A DNA stretch of 34,064 nucleotides from Acetobacteraceae bacterium (lineage in GTDB: Bacteria; Pseudomonadota; Alphaproteobacteria; Acetobacterales; Acetobacteraceae), in the NCBI GenBank assembly GCA_030041255.1, contig JASHOF010000010.1:1-34064 (forward strand). The letters are read 5' to 3'. How positions within the stretch are numbered: position 1 is the first letter of the stretch; every line of letters begins with the position of its first letter. A program made the translations under genes and the position numbers. This document shows positions 1 through 7,351 of the stretch, piece by piece. A model generated the notes under the pieces. It did no database searches and was not told the DNA's origin. It saw only the letters and a program-made list of their open reading frames with translations.

Positions 1-56
1 TTCACTGAGAGAGCGTCTCCCAGAGCGCTGGCCAGGGGAGGGCCAGAGCGGTGCCG

Positions 57-920
57 TCAGCACCAGCCGATGCGCGCGAAGAAGGCGGCGATCTCGGCTG
101 CGGAACGATCGGGATCTTCGCGATGGGGGAAATGGCCGACAGCAGGCAGGATGGAAAGGTCGAGATTGGCAAAGGTCTCGCCGAGGCGGTCGGTCCATGC
201 GGCAGGGCACAGCACGTCCTGCGCGGCCCAGCGAACAGCGGTCGGGATCGCGATCGGCGGCAGAGACGGGCTCTTGCCTTCCATCATTGCGATCCTGCCG
301 GCATGCGCGGCGCGGTAGTAGGCGAAGCCGCCTTCGAGGTTTCCGGGCCGGAGAAAATTGTCGACGAAGGCTTCGAGCACGTCGTCGAAAGCCTCTTTGC
401 GATGCGCCCAGTGGCGGAGGAAATGGCCGATATAGGTGCGGCAGGCGGCACGGCTGCTGCCGATCAGCGCGGGTGCCCACTCCATCTGGTGAAAGGACTG
501 GTACCAGATTTCGTTGAGCCGGCCGGGCTCGCCCATGCGCCGGCCGATGCCCGGATAGACGAAATCGAAGAAGAAGAGGCCGGCGATGCGTCCGGCAGCA
601 CGGCGTGCCAGCACCTGCATCACTGCACCGCCGACGTCGTGTCCTATGATGCCGATGCGCGCGATATCGAGTGCGTCGAGGAGGGCGAGCATATCGGCGG
701 CATGATCCTCGGCACCCCAGGGTCCGGCGGGCTTGCCCGAGGCACCGAAGCCGCGGAGATCGGGCGCGATCAGCGCGTGGCGGGATGCGAGGCGGGTCAT
801 CACCGGCTCCCAGGTGAGCCAGAACTCGGGCCAGCCGTGGAGCAACAGAAGCTCCTTCCCGGCTCCATGGCGCACGAGATGGAACAAGGTACCGTTGGCT
901 GCGACCGTCGAATGTTCCAT
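57..920 (-). CDS. alpha/beta hydrolase, epoxide hydrolase/haloacid dehalogenase-like
   Basis: A 287-residue soluble alpha/beta-hydrolase with no signal peptide. The oxyanion-hole motif HGWPEFW is at residues 28-34. The nucleophile elbow GHDVGG places an Asp at 95, with the acid Asp at about 235 (AAQDVLCP) and the catalytic His at 263 (VGHFPH). An Asp nucleophile rather than Ser is typical of the epoxide hydrolase and fluoroacetate/haloalkane dehalogenase group, so a covalent ester-intermediate hydrolysis is expected; the substrate cannot be told from sequence. The cap region (about 130-215) holds candidate Tyr residues (Y140, Y201, Y202), which fits epoxide opening better than dehalogenation. 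It is divergent from the DUF983 gene with about 165 nt between starts. Family confident, substrate unknown. Confidence 0.88.
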   Translation of the reverse strand: MEHSTVAANGTLFHLVRHGAGKELLLLHGWPEFWLTWEPVMTRLASRHALIAPDLRGFGASGKPAGPWGAEDHAADMLALLDALDIARIGIIGHDVGGAVMQVLARRAAGRIAGLFFFDFVYPGIGRRMGEPGRLNEIWYQSFHQMEWAPALIGSSRAACRTYIGHFLRHWAHRKEAFDDVLEAFVDNFLRPGNLEGGFAYYRAAHAGRIAMMEGKSPSLPPIAIPTAVRWAAQDVLCPAAWTDRLGETFANLDLSILPAVGHFPHREDPDRSAAEIAAFFARIGWC

Positions 921-1086
921 GCGCGCACCTTCTGGAGCATGCCTGTCTCAGGCACGGTCATTCGATCGTTACCGGATCCCCTGGCGACCCGCCATGGCCG
1001 GCGGGCGAGGCCGGTACTTTCTGCACGACCGGAGGCGCCGGGCGGCGCATAGTGCGCGCCGCCTCGCCTCGGACCGAAGACAGAAG

Positions 1087-1512
1087 ATGCCGGATGACAC
1101 GCCCGTCCGCTGGCAGCCGAAGCGGAACCAGCCGCCGCCACCATGGCCGAGCCCGCCGTTGCTCATTGCTGTTGCCAGGGGTTTCCGGGGCCGCTGCCCG
1201 GCCTGCGGGCGGACGCCCCTGTTCAGGGGCTTTCTTCGTATCGCCCCCGCCTGCCCGGCCTGCGGCGCGCCGCTGGGCAGGGTTCCGGTGGACGATAGCG
1301 GACCCGTGTTCACCATCTTCATTGTCGGCGTTGTCGTGGTTGCGGTTCTGCTGCTGATGGAACTGACGATGCGGCTCCCCCTTATCGTGGAAACGGCAAT
1401 CCTGATCCCGCTCACCGTCGTTCTGGCTCTGCTGCTCCTTCGCCCGATGAAAGGCGCCGCACTCGGCCTGATGCTCCGGCTCGGCATCCTCCGCTCCGAA
1501 GACGAAGCGTAA
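1087..1512 (+). CDS. DUF983 family membrane protein with two CPxC zinc-ribbon-like motifs
   Basis: A 141-residue protein. The start is the ATG that gives MPDDTPVRW; the frame is open further upstream but only over non-conserved sequence that runs into the divergent hydrolase gene. After a Pro-rich N-terminus come two CPAC motifs (residues 37-40 and 56-59) forming a likely metal-binding knuckle, with the family-typical context RGRCPACG-x-TPLFRGFL. Two hydrophobic helices follow (about 73-95 and 99-121), then a short charged tail. DUF983 proteins are common in Alphaproteobacteria, often near cytochrome oxidase genes, but their function is not established. Nothing nearby indicates a role. A small inverted repeat follows the stop codon. 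Confidence 0.85.
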   Translation: MPDDTPVRWQPKRNQPPPPWPSPPLLIAVARGFRGRCPACGRTPLFRGFLRIAPACPACGAPLGRVPVDDSGPVFTIFIVGVVVVAVLLLMELTMRLPLIVETAILIPLTVVLALLLLRPMKGAALGLMLRLGILRSEDEA

Positions 1513-1534
1513 AGCGCCGAGCGTCCTGCCCCCG

Positions 1535-1561
1535 TCGTTCGCTTCCCCTGGCAGCGAACGA
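1535..1561 (+). terminator. weak stem-loop after the DUF983 gene
   Basis: A 9-bp perfect inverted repeat (TCGTTCGCT with AGCGAACGA) around a 9-nt loop, 22 nt after the DUF983 stop codon. No T-tract follows on either strand, so intrinsic termination is only a possibility. Confidence 0.3.
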
Positions 1562-1724
1562 AAGGGGATCAGCAGGCCACTGAAGATAAAAAGCCAGCCC
1601 GCGATCGCCCGCGGCGGAATCGTCGGCGGGCGTGAATCGCGGGCTCGAATAAACTGGGGTGGACAGCGCGCGCATCTTCGCCAAACTCCGTTTTCAAGGA
1701 AAAGGACAGCGGAGAGGGCGTGCG

Positions 1725-2915
1725 ATGGGCGGAGAGGACTGCCTGAGTGGCGTGCGTGTGCTCGATCTCACCCAATTCGAGGCCGGGCCGTCCTGCACCG
1801 AAGTGCTGGCCTGGCTCGGCGCAGAGGTGGTCAAGGTCGAGAACCCTTCGGGCGGTGATCCGGGTCGCGCCATCAATCCGCCGCCGGGAGCGGATGCGCA
1901 CTACTTCCTGCAGTACAACGCCAACAAGAAATCGATCACGCTCGATCTCAAGACCTCCGGCGGGCTTTCGCTTCTCCGGAAGCTCGCGCAGCAGGCCGAT
2001 GTGTTCGTGGAGAATTTCGCCCCGGGCGCAATCGAACGCCTGGGGCTCGGGCCGGCAACGATCCGCGCCCTCAACCCGGCGATCGTCTACGCCCAGGTGA
2101 AAGGATTTGGCGCCGGCTCGCCGTTCGAGAACAACCTCGCCTTCGACATGATCGCGCAGGCCTGCGGCGGGCCGATGAGCATCACCGGCGAGGCCGATGG
2201 CCCGCCGCTCAAGCCCGGGCCGACGATCGGCGACACCGGCACCGGGATGCTGCTTGCGGTCTCGATCGTGGCCGCGCTTTATCGCCGCACGCGCACGGGC
2301 GCGGGCGAGCATATCGAGGTCGCGATGCAGGATGCGATGTTCCAGTACATGCGCGGCGCCTTTGCGACGCAGACCCGGACCGGCCAGCCCACGGGCCGCG
2401 CGGGGGCCGGCAGTGTGCTGGCCCGCAACCCGCCGATGGGCATCTATCCATGCCAGGGCGGTGGCCCGAACGATTATGTGTATGTTTACACGAGCCGCGC
2501 CAACCCGGAACATTGGCGGCGGCTGCTCAGCGTGATCGGACGCGAGGAACTGCGCGAGGATCCGCGCTACGCCACCTCGGCAGCACGTATCGAGCGCGAG
2601 GCCGAGGTGAACGAGATGGTGGCGGCGTGGACCCGACGGCACGACAAATACGAGGCGATGCGCGTGCTTGGCGATGCCGGCATTCCTGCCGGTGCCGTGC
2701 TGGATACCGCCGAACTGCTGGAGGATCCGAGCTTCGCTGAGCGCGGAATCATGCAGACGATCGATCACCCGACCATTGGCACTTATCGAATGCCGGCCTG
2801 GCCGGTGCGCTTTTCCGGCCGCCCGCCACCGGTGCGTCCCGCCCCCTTGCTCGGCGAGCATAGCGAGGCGGTGCTTGCGGAATGGCTCGGTGTTGCCACC
2901 GGCGCGAGCGTCTGA
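1725..2915 (+). CDS. CaiB/BaiF family (class III) CoA-transferase, formyl-CoA transferase-like
   Basis: A 396-residue class III CoA-transferase, which moves CoA between carboxylic acids through an aspartyl-CoA mixed anhydride. The ATG at 1725 follows a GGAGAGGG ribosome-binding site; the N-terminus (VRVLDLTQFEAGPSCTEVLAWLGAEVVKVE region, residues 10-39) is family-typical, as are YNANKKSITLDLK (64-76), VFVENFAPGA (93-102) and the C-terminal APLLGEH. The catalytic Asp is most likely D170 in PTIGDTGTGM, which lines up with GDSNSGM of formyl-CoA:oxalate CoA-transferase. At 396 residues it lacks the roughly 30-residue middle segment of true Frc (about 428). The TPP enzyme gene starts 20 nt downstream, so the two are almost certainly co-transcribed. 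I infer that it charges a hydroxy- or keto-acid for that lyase; oxalate is only one candidate. Confidence 0.9.
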   Translation: MGGEDCLSGVRVLDLTQFEAGPSCTEVLAWLGAEVVKVENPSGGDPGRAINPPPGADAHYFLQYNANKKSITLDLKTSGGLSLLRKLAQQADVFVENFAPGAIERLGLGPATIRALNPAIVYAQVKGFGAGSPFENNLAFDMIAQACGGPMSITGEADGPPLKPGPTIGDTGTGMLLAVSIVAALYRRTRTGAGEHIEVAMQDAMFQYMRGAFATQTRTGQPTGRAGAGSVLARNPPMGIYPCQGGGPNDYVYVYTSRANPEHWRRLLSVIGREELREDPRYATSAARIEREAEVNEMVAAWTRRHDKYEAMRVLGDAGIPAGAVLDTAELLEDPSFAERGIMQTIDHPTIGTYRMPAWPVRFSGRPPPVRPAPLLGEHSEAVLAEWLGVATGASV

Positions 2916-2935
2916 ACAGGGGAGGAGACAAACGA

Positions 2936-4588
2936 ATGGCGGAACTCACCGGGTCGGAGATTCTTGCCCGCTCGCTCAGGAAGGAGGGAACGGAGCACAT
3001 CTTCTTCATCATGGGCGGCCCGATGCTGCTGGCCGAAGCCACCTGCATCAAGGAGGGCATTCGCATGATCGATGTCCGCCACGAGCAGGCGGCTGCCTTC
3101 ATGGCCGAAGCCTACAGCCGGCTTCTGCAGAGGCCCGGTGTCTGCATGGCCGCGAGCGGGCCCGGTGTGACCAACCTCATCACCGGAGTGGCCAATGCCC
3201 TGATCGACTGCGCGCCGGTGGTGGCGATCGGCGGCTCCAGCCCGATCGGCCAGTTCGGGCGCCAGGTGTTCCAGGAGATCGACCAGGTGCGGCTGATGCG
3301 CGGCTGCACCAAGCATGTCGACCGCGTGCACAGTCTCAAGCGCATTCCCCAGCAGGTGAATGCCGCATTCCAGAGAGCGATGGCGGGCAAGCCGGGCCCG
3401 GTTTATCTCGATTTTCCGGGTGACATCCTCTATCAGAAGATCGACGAGAGCGCGGTCGATTGGAGCTTTGCCGGCCGGCCGCTCTTGGATTCCCGACCGC
3501 TCGGCGATCCGCGCCAGATCGCCCGCCTGGTCGATGCCCTCACCCGCGCGAAAAAGCCGTTGATCGTCTCCGGAAGCGGCGTGATCTTCTCGCGCGCCTC
3601 GGCCGAGATGCAGGACTTCGTCGAGCGGACGGGGATTCCCTTCTACACTACTCCGCAAGGCCGCGGCGTTGTGCCGGACGACCATCCCTTCTCCTATCTC
3701 TCCATGCGCAGTGCCGCCTTTCGCGAGGCCGATCTCATTATCGTGCTCGGGACGCGCATGAACTACATCATCGGCCATGCCGCACCGCCGCGATTCAATG
3801 GCGCGGCCATCATTGCGCGGATCGACATCGACCCCGAGGAGCTGGCGACTGCACCGCGTGCGATCGAGATTCCGATCGTGGGCGACTGCCGTAGCGTGCT
3901 CGGGCAGCTCATCGAGGCCGTGGATACTCGTATCACGCCTGAAACCTACAAATCCTGGCGCCAGGCACTTGCCGATGGCGAGGCAGAAAAGCGTCGCCAG
4001 GCGGGGAGCAATCGTCCGGCCGAGGATGGCGACATCCATCCCATACGCCTGCTCGAAGAGATCCGCGAATTCGCGCGTCGCGACGCCATCCTCTGCGTGG
4101 ATGGCCAGGAGACGCTGAATTTCGGCCGCCAGACCATGCCGACCTTCGTCGCCGGCCATCGCTTGAACTCGGGGCCCTTCGGAACCATGGGGGTCGGGCT
4201 TCCCTTCGGGGTCGGTGCCAAGATCGCCAAGCCGGAGGCGCAGGTGATCGTCGTGCACGGAGACGGCTCGTTCGGCCTCAATGCGATGGAGCTCGATACC
4301 GCGGTCAGGCACCGGGTGCCGATTCTTGTCGTCATCAGCCTGAACGGCGGCTGGACGGCCGATCCGAAGCGGGAAAAGCCGGGGCGCGACCTCGGCTATA
4401 CACGCTTCGACCGGATGGCGGAGGCGCTCGGGTGCCATGGCGAGTATGTCGAGCGGCCGGAGGAGATCCGGCCCGCGCTGGAGCGTGCCCAGGCCAAGGT
4501 GGATGCAGGAATGGTCGCGCTGGTGAATGTCCGCACCGACTACCGCGCACGCTATGCCGGGGCTGCTTTTTCCGACTATTCGACGTAG
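2936..4588 (+). CDS. thiamine-diphosphate enzyme, oxalyl-CoA decarboxylase/2-hydroxyacyl-CoA lyase-like
   Basis: A 550-residue TPP enzyme of the acetolactate-synthase fold. The ATG follows a strong GGGGAGGAG site. The cofactor-activating Glu is E50 in RHEQAAAF; the central domain has the GRGVVPDDHP motif shared with oxalyl-CoA decarboxylase and HACL; the TPP/Mg motif begins GDGSFG at 442 and ends at SLNGG (Asn about 470). LNSGPFGTMGVGLPFG near 405-420 matches the corresponding LDSGTWGVMGIG type segment of oxalyl-CoA decarboxylase. No FAD-domain hallmark of acetolactate synthase or small-subunit gene is next to it. The paired class III CoA-transferase upstream supports an acyl-CoA substrate, with cleavage or decarboxylation giving formyl-CoA. 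Which acid is cleaved (oxalate or a 2-hydroxy acid) cannot be decided here; automatic pipelines may call it acetolactate synthase large subunit. Confidence 0.85.
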   Translation: MAELTGSEILARSLRKEGTEHIFFIMGGPMLLAEATCIKEGIRMIDVRHEQAAAFMAEAYSRLLQRPGVCMAASGPGVTNLITGVANALIDCAPVVAIGGSSPIGQFGRQVFQEIDQVRLMRGCTKHVDRVHSLKRIPQQVNAAFQRAMAGKPGPVYLDFPGDILYQKIDESAVDWSFAGRPLLDSRPLGDPRQIARLVDALTRAKKPLIVSGSGVIFSRASAEMQDFVERTGIPFYTTPQGRGVVPDDHPFSYLSMRSAAFREADLIIVLGTRMNYIIGHAAPPRFNGAAIIARIDIDPEELATAPRAIEIPIVGDCRSVLGQLIEAVDTRITPETYKSWRQALADGEAEKRRQAGSNRPAEDGDIHPIRLLEEIREFARRDAILCVDGQETLNFGRQTMPTFVAGHRLNSGPFGTMGVGLPFGVGAKIAKPEAQVIVVHGDGSFGLNAMELDTAVRHRVPILVVISLNGGWTADPKREKPGRDLGYTRFDRMAEALGCHGEYVERPEEIRPALERAQAKVDAGMVALVNVRTDYRARYAGAAFSDYST

Positions 4589-4631
4589 GCAGCAGGCGGG
4601 CTGCTCTTCGCGAAGGGTGCTCCGGCGTGGG

Positions 4632-4660
4632 TTGTTTTGGCCGAACCAATAACATATATG
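4632..4660 (+). promoter_or_regulatory. candidate sigma-70-like promoter before the DUF1971-AhpD gene
   Basis: TTGTTT (4632-4637), a 17-nt spacer and TATATG (4655-4660) lie in a locally AT-rich patch about 50 nt before the GTG start. The match is partial (4 of 6 at each box) and unsupported by other data. Confidence 0.3.
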
Positions 4661-4711
4661 GGAGGTTGATGTAATAGCGGCGGGTGATACGGCGGGGAAA
4701 AGGATTCCGGA

Positions 4712-5446
4712 GTGAACGGGAAGATCGCAGGGCTGCCCGAGGGGGTCGTTCCGTATCGCAGCACCGCCGTCTTCACCGAGACCACCATCCCGCAGGGCCT
4801 GTTGCATGCACACCGGACGGCACCAGGAGTGTGGGGGCTGATCGAGGTGCTCGAGGGCCGCCTCATGTTTCGCCTGCCGGAGACGGGCATCGCGCGTATG
4901 CTTGCGCCGGGATGCCCGCCGGCGGTGACGGAGCCAGGCATTGCGCACGAGGTCGCTCCGGAAGGCCCGGTGCGGTTCCGGATCACGTTCTGTCGCCGGG
5001 CAGAGTTGAACGGCGAGGCGCGGCCGGAAGGAGGCGCCGAGGCCGGGTGTCCCGGCAGGCATCAGCAGGGAAGGGAAGCAGCAGAGATGACAGACCAGAT
5101 GTACCCGCAGCCCTCTCGGGAATTGGCGGCCGAGCGGCGCAAGCTGGCACCGGATCAGCTTGCGGCGTTCGAAGCGTTCAGCCGCGCGGCGTTTGCCGAG
5201 GGTGCGCTTTCGGCGAAGATGAAGCAGATCATCGCCGTGGCGGTCGCGCACGTGACGCAGTGCCCCTATTGCATCAAGGGCCACACCAAGGCGGCGGTCA
5301 GGGCCGGGGCTTCGCCTCAGGAGCTGATGGAGGCGATATGGGTCGCGGCCGAGATGCGCGCCGGCGGAGCGTACGCCCATTCCAACCTGATGCTGGCTAC
5401 CCTTGACGAAGCAGGGGCGAAGCCGGAGCCCCAGGCTGCCGACTGA
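4712..5446 (+). CDS. DUF1971 (TehB-like cupin) fused to AhpD/carboxymuconolactone decarboxylase-like domain
   Basis: One uninterrupted 244-residue frame starting at GTG. Residues about 14-95 form a DUF1971 domain (FTETTIPQGL, HRTAPGVWGLIEVLEG, then IAHEVAPEGPVRFRITF), a small cupin found as a stand-alone tellurite-resistance-associated protein. Residues about 126-235 form an AhpD-like helical domain with the redox motif CPYCIKGH (C184, C187, H191), expected for alkylhydroperoxidase-type disulfide exchange. A low-complexity linker (about 96-125) joins them. M126 (ATG at 5087) is preceded by AGGGAAGGGAAG at an 8-nt spacing, so a separate 119-residue AhpD protein may also be made. The stop codon overlaps the next ATG (ATGA), implying translational coupling to the DUF488 gene. 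A role in peroxide or metalloid stress is inferred only. Confidence 0.8.
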   Translation: MNGKIAGLPEGVVPYRSTAVFTETTIPQGLLHAHRTAPGVWGLIEVLEGRLMFRLPETGIARMLAPGCPPAVTEPGIAHEVAPEGPVRFRITFCRRAELNGEARPEGGAEAGCPGRHQQGREAAEMTDQMYPQPSRELAAERRKLAPDQLAAFEAFSRAAFAEGALSAKMKQIIAVAVAHVTQCPYCIKGHTKAAVRAGASPQELMEAIWVAAEMRAGGAYAHSNLMLATLDEAGAKPEPQAAD

Positions 5447-5796
5447 TGAGCGAGGTCCGCCTGAAGCGGGCCTACGAGCCGCCCGATCCGGCCGATGGCA
5501 TGCGCGTGCTGGTGGACCGGCTGTGGCCACGGGGCGTGAAGAAGAGCGAAGCGGCGATCGATGTCTGGCTGAAGGAGGTCGCACCCAGCACCGCGCTCAG
5601 GCAATGGTTCGGGCACGATCCGGCGAAGTGGGAGGAGTTCCAGCAGCGCTATCGGGCCGAGCTTTCGCACAGCGTGGCGCTGAAAGAGCTGCGGGAGTTG
5701 GTGGCGCGGAACCAGCGGACAACGCTCGTATTCGGAGCGAGCGATGCGGATCACAACAACGCAGTTGTGCTGCGCAAGCTCTGCGGCGACGGGTGA
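5446..5796 (+). CDS. DUF488 family protein
   Basis: A 116-residue soluble protein with the DUF488 hallmarks RVLVDRLWPRG (20-30) and a C-terminal TLVFGASDADHNNAVVL segment. The family is widespread and uncharacterised; some members sit in stress or metal clusters. It begins inside the stop codon of the DUF1971-AhpD gene (ATGA overlap), so both are one operon. It ends 53 nt from the convergent nsrR gene; that gap contains a 13-bp direct repeat but no clear terminator. Function not inferable beyond the operon link. Confidence 0.88.
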   Translation: MSEVRLKRAYEPPDPADGMRVLVDRLWPRGVKKSEAAIDVWLKEVAPSTALRQWFGHDPAKWEEFQQRYRAELSHSVALKELRELVARNQRTTLVFGASDADHNNAVVLRKLCGDG

Positions 5797-5820
5797 GGAG
5801 CTGCGGGTTCGCGACGCCGC

Positions 5821-5847
5821 GCCTGGAAAATCGTGCCTGGAAAATCG
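5821..5847. repeat. 13-bp direct repeat (two copies)
   Basis: GCCTGGAAAATCG occurs at 5821-5833 and again at 5835-5847, separated by one base, between the convergent DUF488 and nsrR genes. Probably a local duplication. Confidence 0.5.
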
Positions 5848-5849
5848 CG

Positions 5850-6275
5850 TCAGTGCCGGTTGAGGCGACGGACCTCGGCGGGTGCGAGTGCGAGGTCAGC
5901 GAGCGTGTAGCGGCTGAGTGCGCTGGTGAAGGCGTCGAGCGCCTCGGCGAGCGCGGACTGCAGCTTGCAGGAGCGGGTGATCGGGCAACGATTGTTGCAG
6001 CCAAAACACTCCACGAGCGTGAAGTCTGGCTCCGTTGCCTCCACCAGTTCGCGCAGGTTGATCTTGCTGAGCGGCTTGGCGAGAACGAGGCCCCCGGAAC
6101 GGCCGCGCACCGCCTTGAGATAACCGGTGCGAGTGAGAACGTTCGCGACCTTCATCATGTGCGTGCGGGAGACGCCGTAAGCGGTGGCGACCTCCTCGAT
6201 GGTGAAAAGCCGGTTGCAGCCCCCGGCGTACATGAGCATTCGAAGCGCATAATCGGAGAACACGATCAGGCGCAT
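5850..6275 (-). CDS. nsrR: Rrf2-family iron-sulfur transcriptional regulator, NsrR-type
   Basis: A 141-residue Rrf2 protein. The winged helix covers about residues 1-65 (FSDYALRMLMY, TIEEVATAYGVSRTHMMKV, GYLKAVRGRSGGL), closely resembling E. coli NsrR. Cys residues at 90, 93, 97 and 103 lie in the cluster loop; 90, 97 and 103 correspond to the three NsrR ligands and C93 is extra. Asp8, the non-Cys ligand known in NsrR, is present in SDYALR. NsrR senses nitric oxide through its Fe-S cluster and usually represses NO-detoxification genes. No flavohaemoglobin (hmp) or norB is in this window; the nearest candidates for control are the divergent membrane-protein genes 500 nt away. IscR is less likely because the spacing and YTLADL tail fit NsrR. 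Confidence 0.88.
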   Translation of the reverse strand: MRLIVFSDYALRMLMYAGGCNRLFTIEEVATAYGVSRTHMMKVANVLTRTGYLKAVRGRSGGLVLAKPLSKINLRELVEATEPDFTLVECFGCNNRCPITRSCKLQSALAEALDAFTSALSRYTLADLALAPAEVRRLNRH

Positions 6276-6771
6276 GGCCGTGCCGCATGGTCAAAGGATG
6301 CCCTGTATTCATTCGAATCCATCGACCTTGAGCATACCCCGAAGGGCACGATCCACCAAGCAGATCGTGATGGCGGGTGCCGGCGCTTTCTCTGAAGCCG
6401 TTCGGGGACGCGCGGTGCCGGTGGCGGCGGGCCTCGGAGGTGCCATTCTCGCGGCCGCCCGGGCGAGAGAGCTCGACTCATGTCCGATTACGTTCTCGAT
6501 CTCATCCCCAGTGGGCCGCGGTCCTTGCATTTTCGGCATTCGAGTGATGTGCTGTCCGATGGCTCCGATCACCGATCATGAAGACCGGCGGGCGCCCTCG
6601 GCAGCGTCACGCTCCGCGCTGCTTCCCCTGATCATTCCCCTGATCATCGGTGCGATGCTCCCCATGCCCATCATCCTTGGCTGTACCACGTGGCCATGCC
6701 GGCTGTTTCGTGGCAGGGTGCTGAGCCGCATAGCGATTACTCGATCGCATTCGGGACACGGATCTTCCAAC
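6276..6771. other. 496-nt region between nsrR and the membrane-protein genes, no supported gene
   Basis: It must carry the nsrR promoter on the minus strand and probably the promoter for the membrane-protein pair on the plus strand. A frame is open through it on the plus strand, joined to the 6772 gene, but its translation is Arg/Pro/Ser-rich and unlike a domain. It contains an 8-bp palindrome ATTCGAAT (6311-6318), a 12-bp tandem repeat TTCCCCTGATCA (6623-6634, 6635-6646) and two further GATCA copies (6567-6571, 6574-6578). No clear NsrR or FNR box was found by eye. Confidence 0.4.
6623..6646. repeat. 12-bp tandem repeat containing TGATCA palindromes
   Basis: Two exact, adjacent copies of TTCCCCTGATCA. 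Each ends in the palindrome TGATCA, so two equal half-turn-related sites sit 12 bp apart, about 125 nt before the 6772 gene. Could be an operator; no matching regulator is recognised. Confidence 0.45.
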
Positions 6772-7251
6772 ATGAGTGATGTGGCGATCGCCCTGGCACT
6801 GCATGTGCTCGCCATTGTGCTGTGGATCGGGGGCGTCGGCTTTGCAACGCTGGCGCTGCTACCGGCGATGCGGCGCCTGTCGGACCTGGAGCAGCGGCTC
6901 GCGATCTTCGAGGCAGCCGAGCGACGGTTCGCCCCGGTTGCACGTGGCGCCATCCTGCTTGCCGGCGCGACCGGGTTCTACATGGTGGTGCGGCTGGATG
7001 CCTGGCGGTGGTTCGGGGTGCCCGCCATGTGGTGGATGAGCGCGATGGTGGCTGTCTGGGTGTTGTTCGTGATCCTGCTCTTCGTGCTGGAACCCTTCTT
7101 CCTGCACCGCGCTTTCCTCACCCATGCACGAGCGGCACCGGATGCCAGTTTTCGCAACGCTGAGCGGCTGCATTGGGTATTGCTGATTGCCAGCGTCGTC
7201 ACGATTCTTGGCGCGGTAACCGGAAGCCATGGCCTGATGCTGTTCCGCTGA
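6772..7251 (+). CDS. four-helix integral membrane protein, CopD/HemJ-like fold
   Basis: A 159-residue protein with four predicted membrane helices (about 5-27, 54-72, 86-110 and 133-155). The start chosen is the ATG giving MSDVAIALALHV; the same frame is open for 498 nt upstream, but that part is not membrane-protein-like apart from one short hydrophobic patch. The first helix LALHVLAIVLWIGGVGFATL contains the His and Trp pattern seen in CopD and HemJ-type proteins, and parallels the first helix of the downstream gene. Haem or copper handling is therefore possible but unproven. The HemJ-like gene follows 100 nt later on the same strand. Confidence 0.75.
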   Translation: MSDVAIALALHVLAIVLWIGGVGFATLALLPAMRRLSDLEQRLAIFEAAERRFAPVARGAILLAGATGFYMVVRLDAWRWFGVPAMWWMSAMVAVWVLFVILLFVLEPFFLHRAFLTHARAAPDASFRNAERLHWVLLIASVVTILGAVTGSHGLMLFR

Positions 7252-7351
7252 GACACTGGCGACCGGCGCGATGGCTCGGGAACCGATCGGGGAATCACGC
7301 GTCATCTGCGTCGGCGCACGAGGCTTTCGTCGCGCAGAAGAGCCGGCACAC

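Noticed and set aside
1-56. A terminator at the left edge, after the hydrolase gene
   Set aside because: Only a 6-bp stem (CTGGCC with GGCCAG) with no T-run; the flanking sequence is cut off by the window edge.
1569-2861. A 430-codon open frame on the minus strand
   Set aside because: Antisense to the CoA-transferase gene, which has clear catalytic motifs and a good ribosome-binding site.
2783-5584. A 933-codon open frame on the minus strand
   Set aside because: It lies opposite the CoA-transferase, TPP lyase and DUF1971-AhpD genes, is Arg/His/Pro-rich, and has no recognisable domain; it is a GC-rich shadow frame.
6274-6771. An upstream extension of the 6772 membrane-protein gene
   Set aside because: The frame is open but encodes Arg/Ser/Pro-rich sequence unlike the family; the ATG at 6772 starts directly at the first membrane helix.
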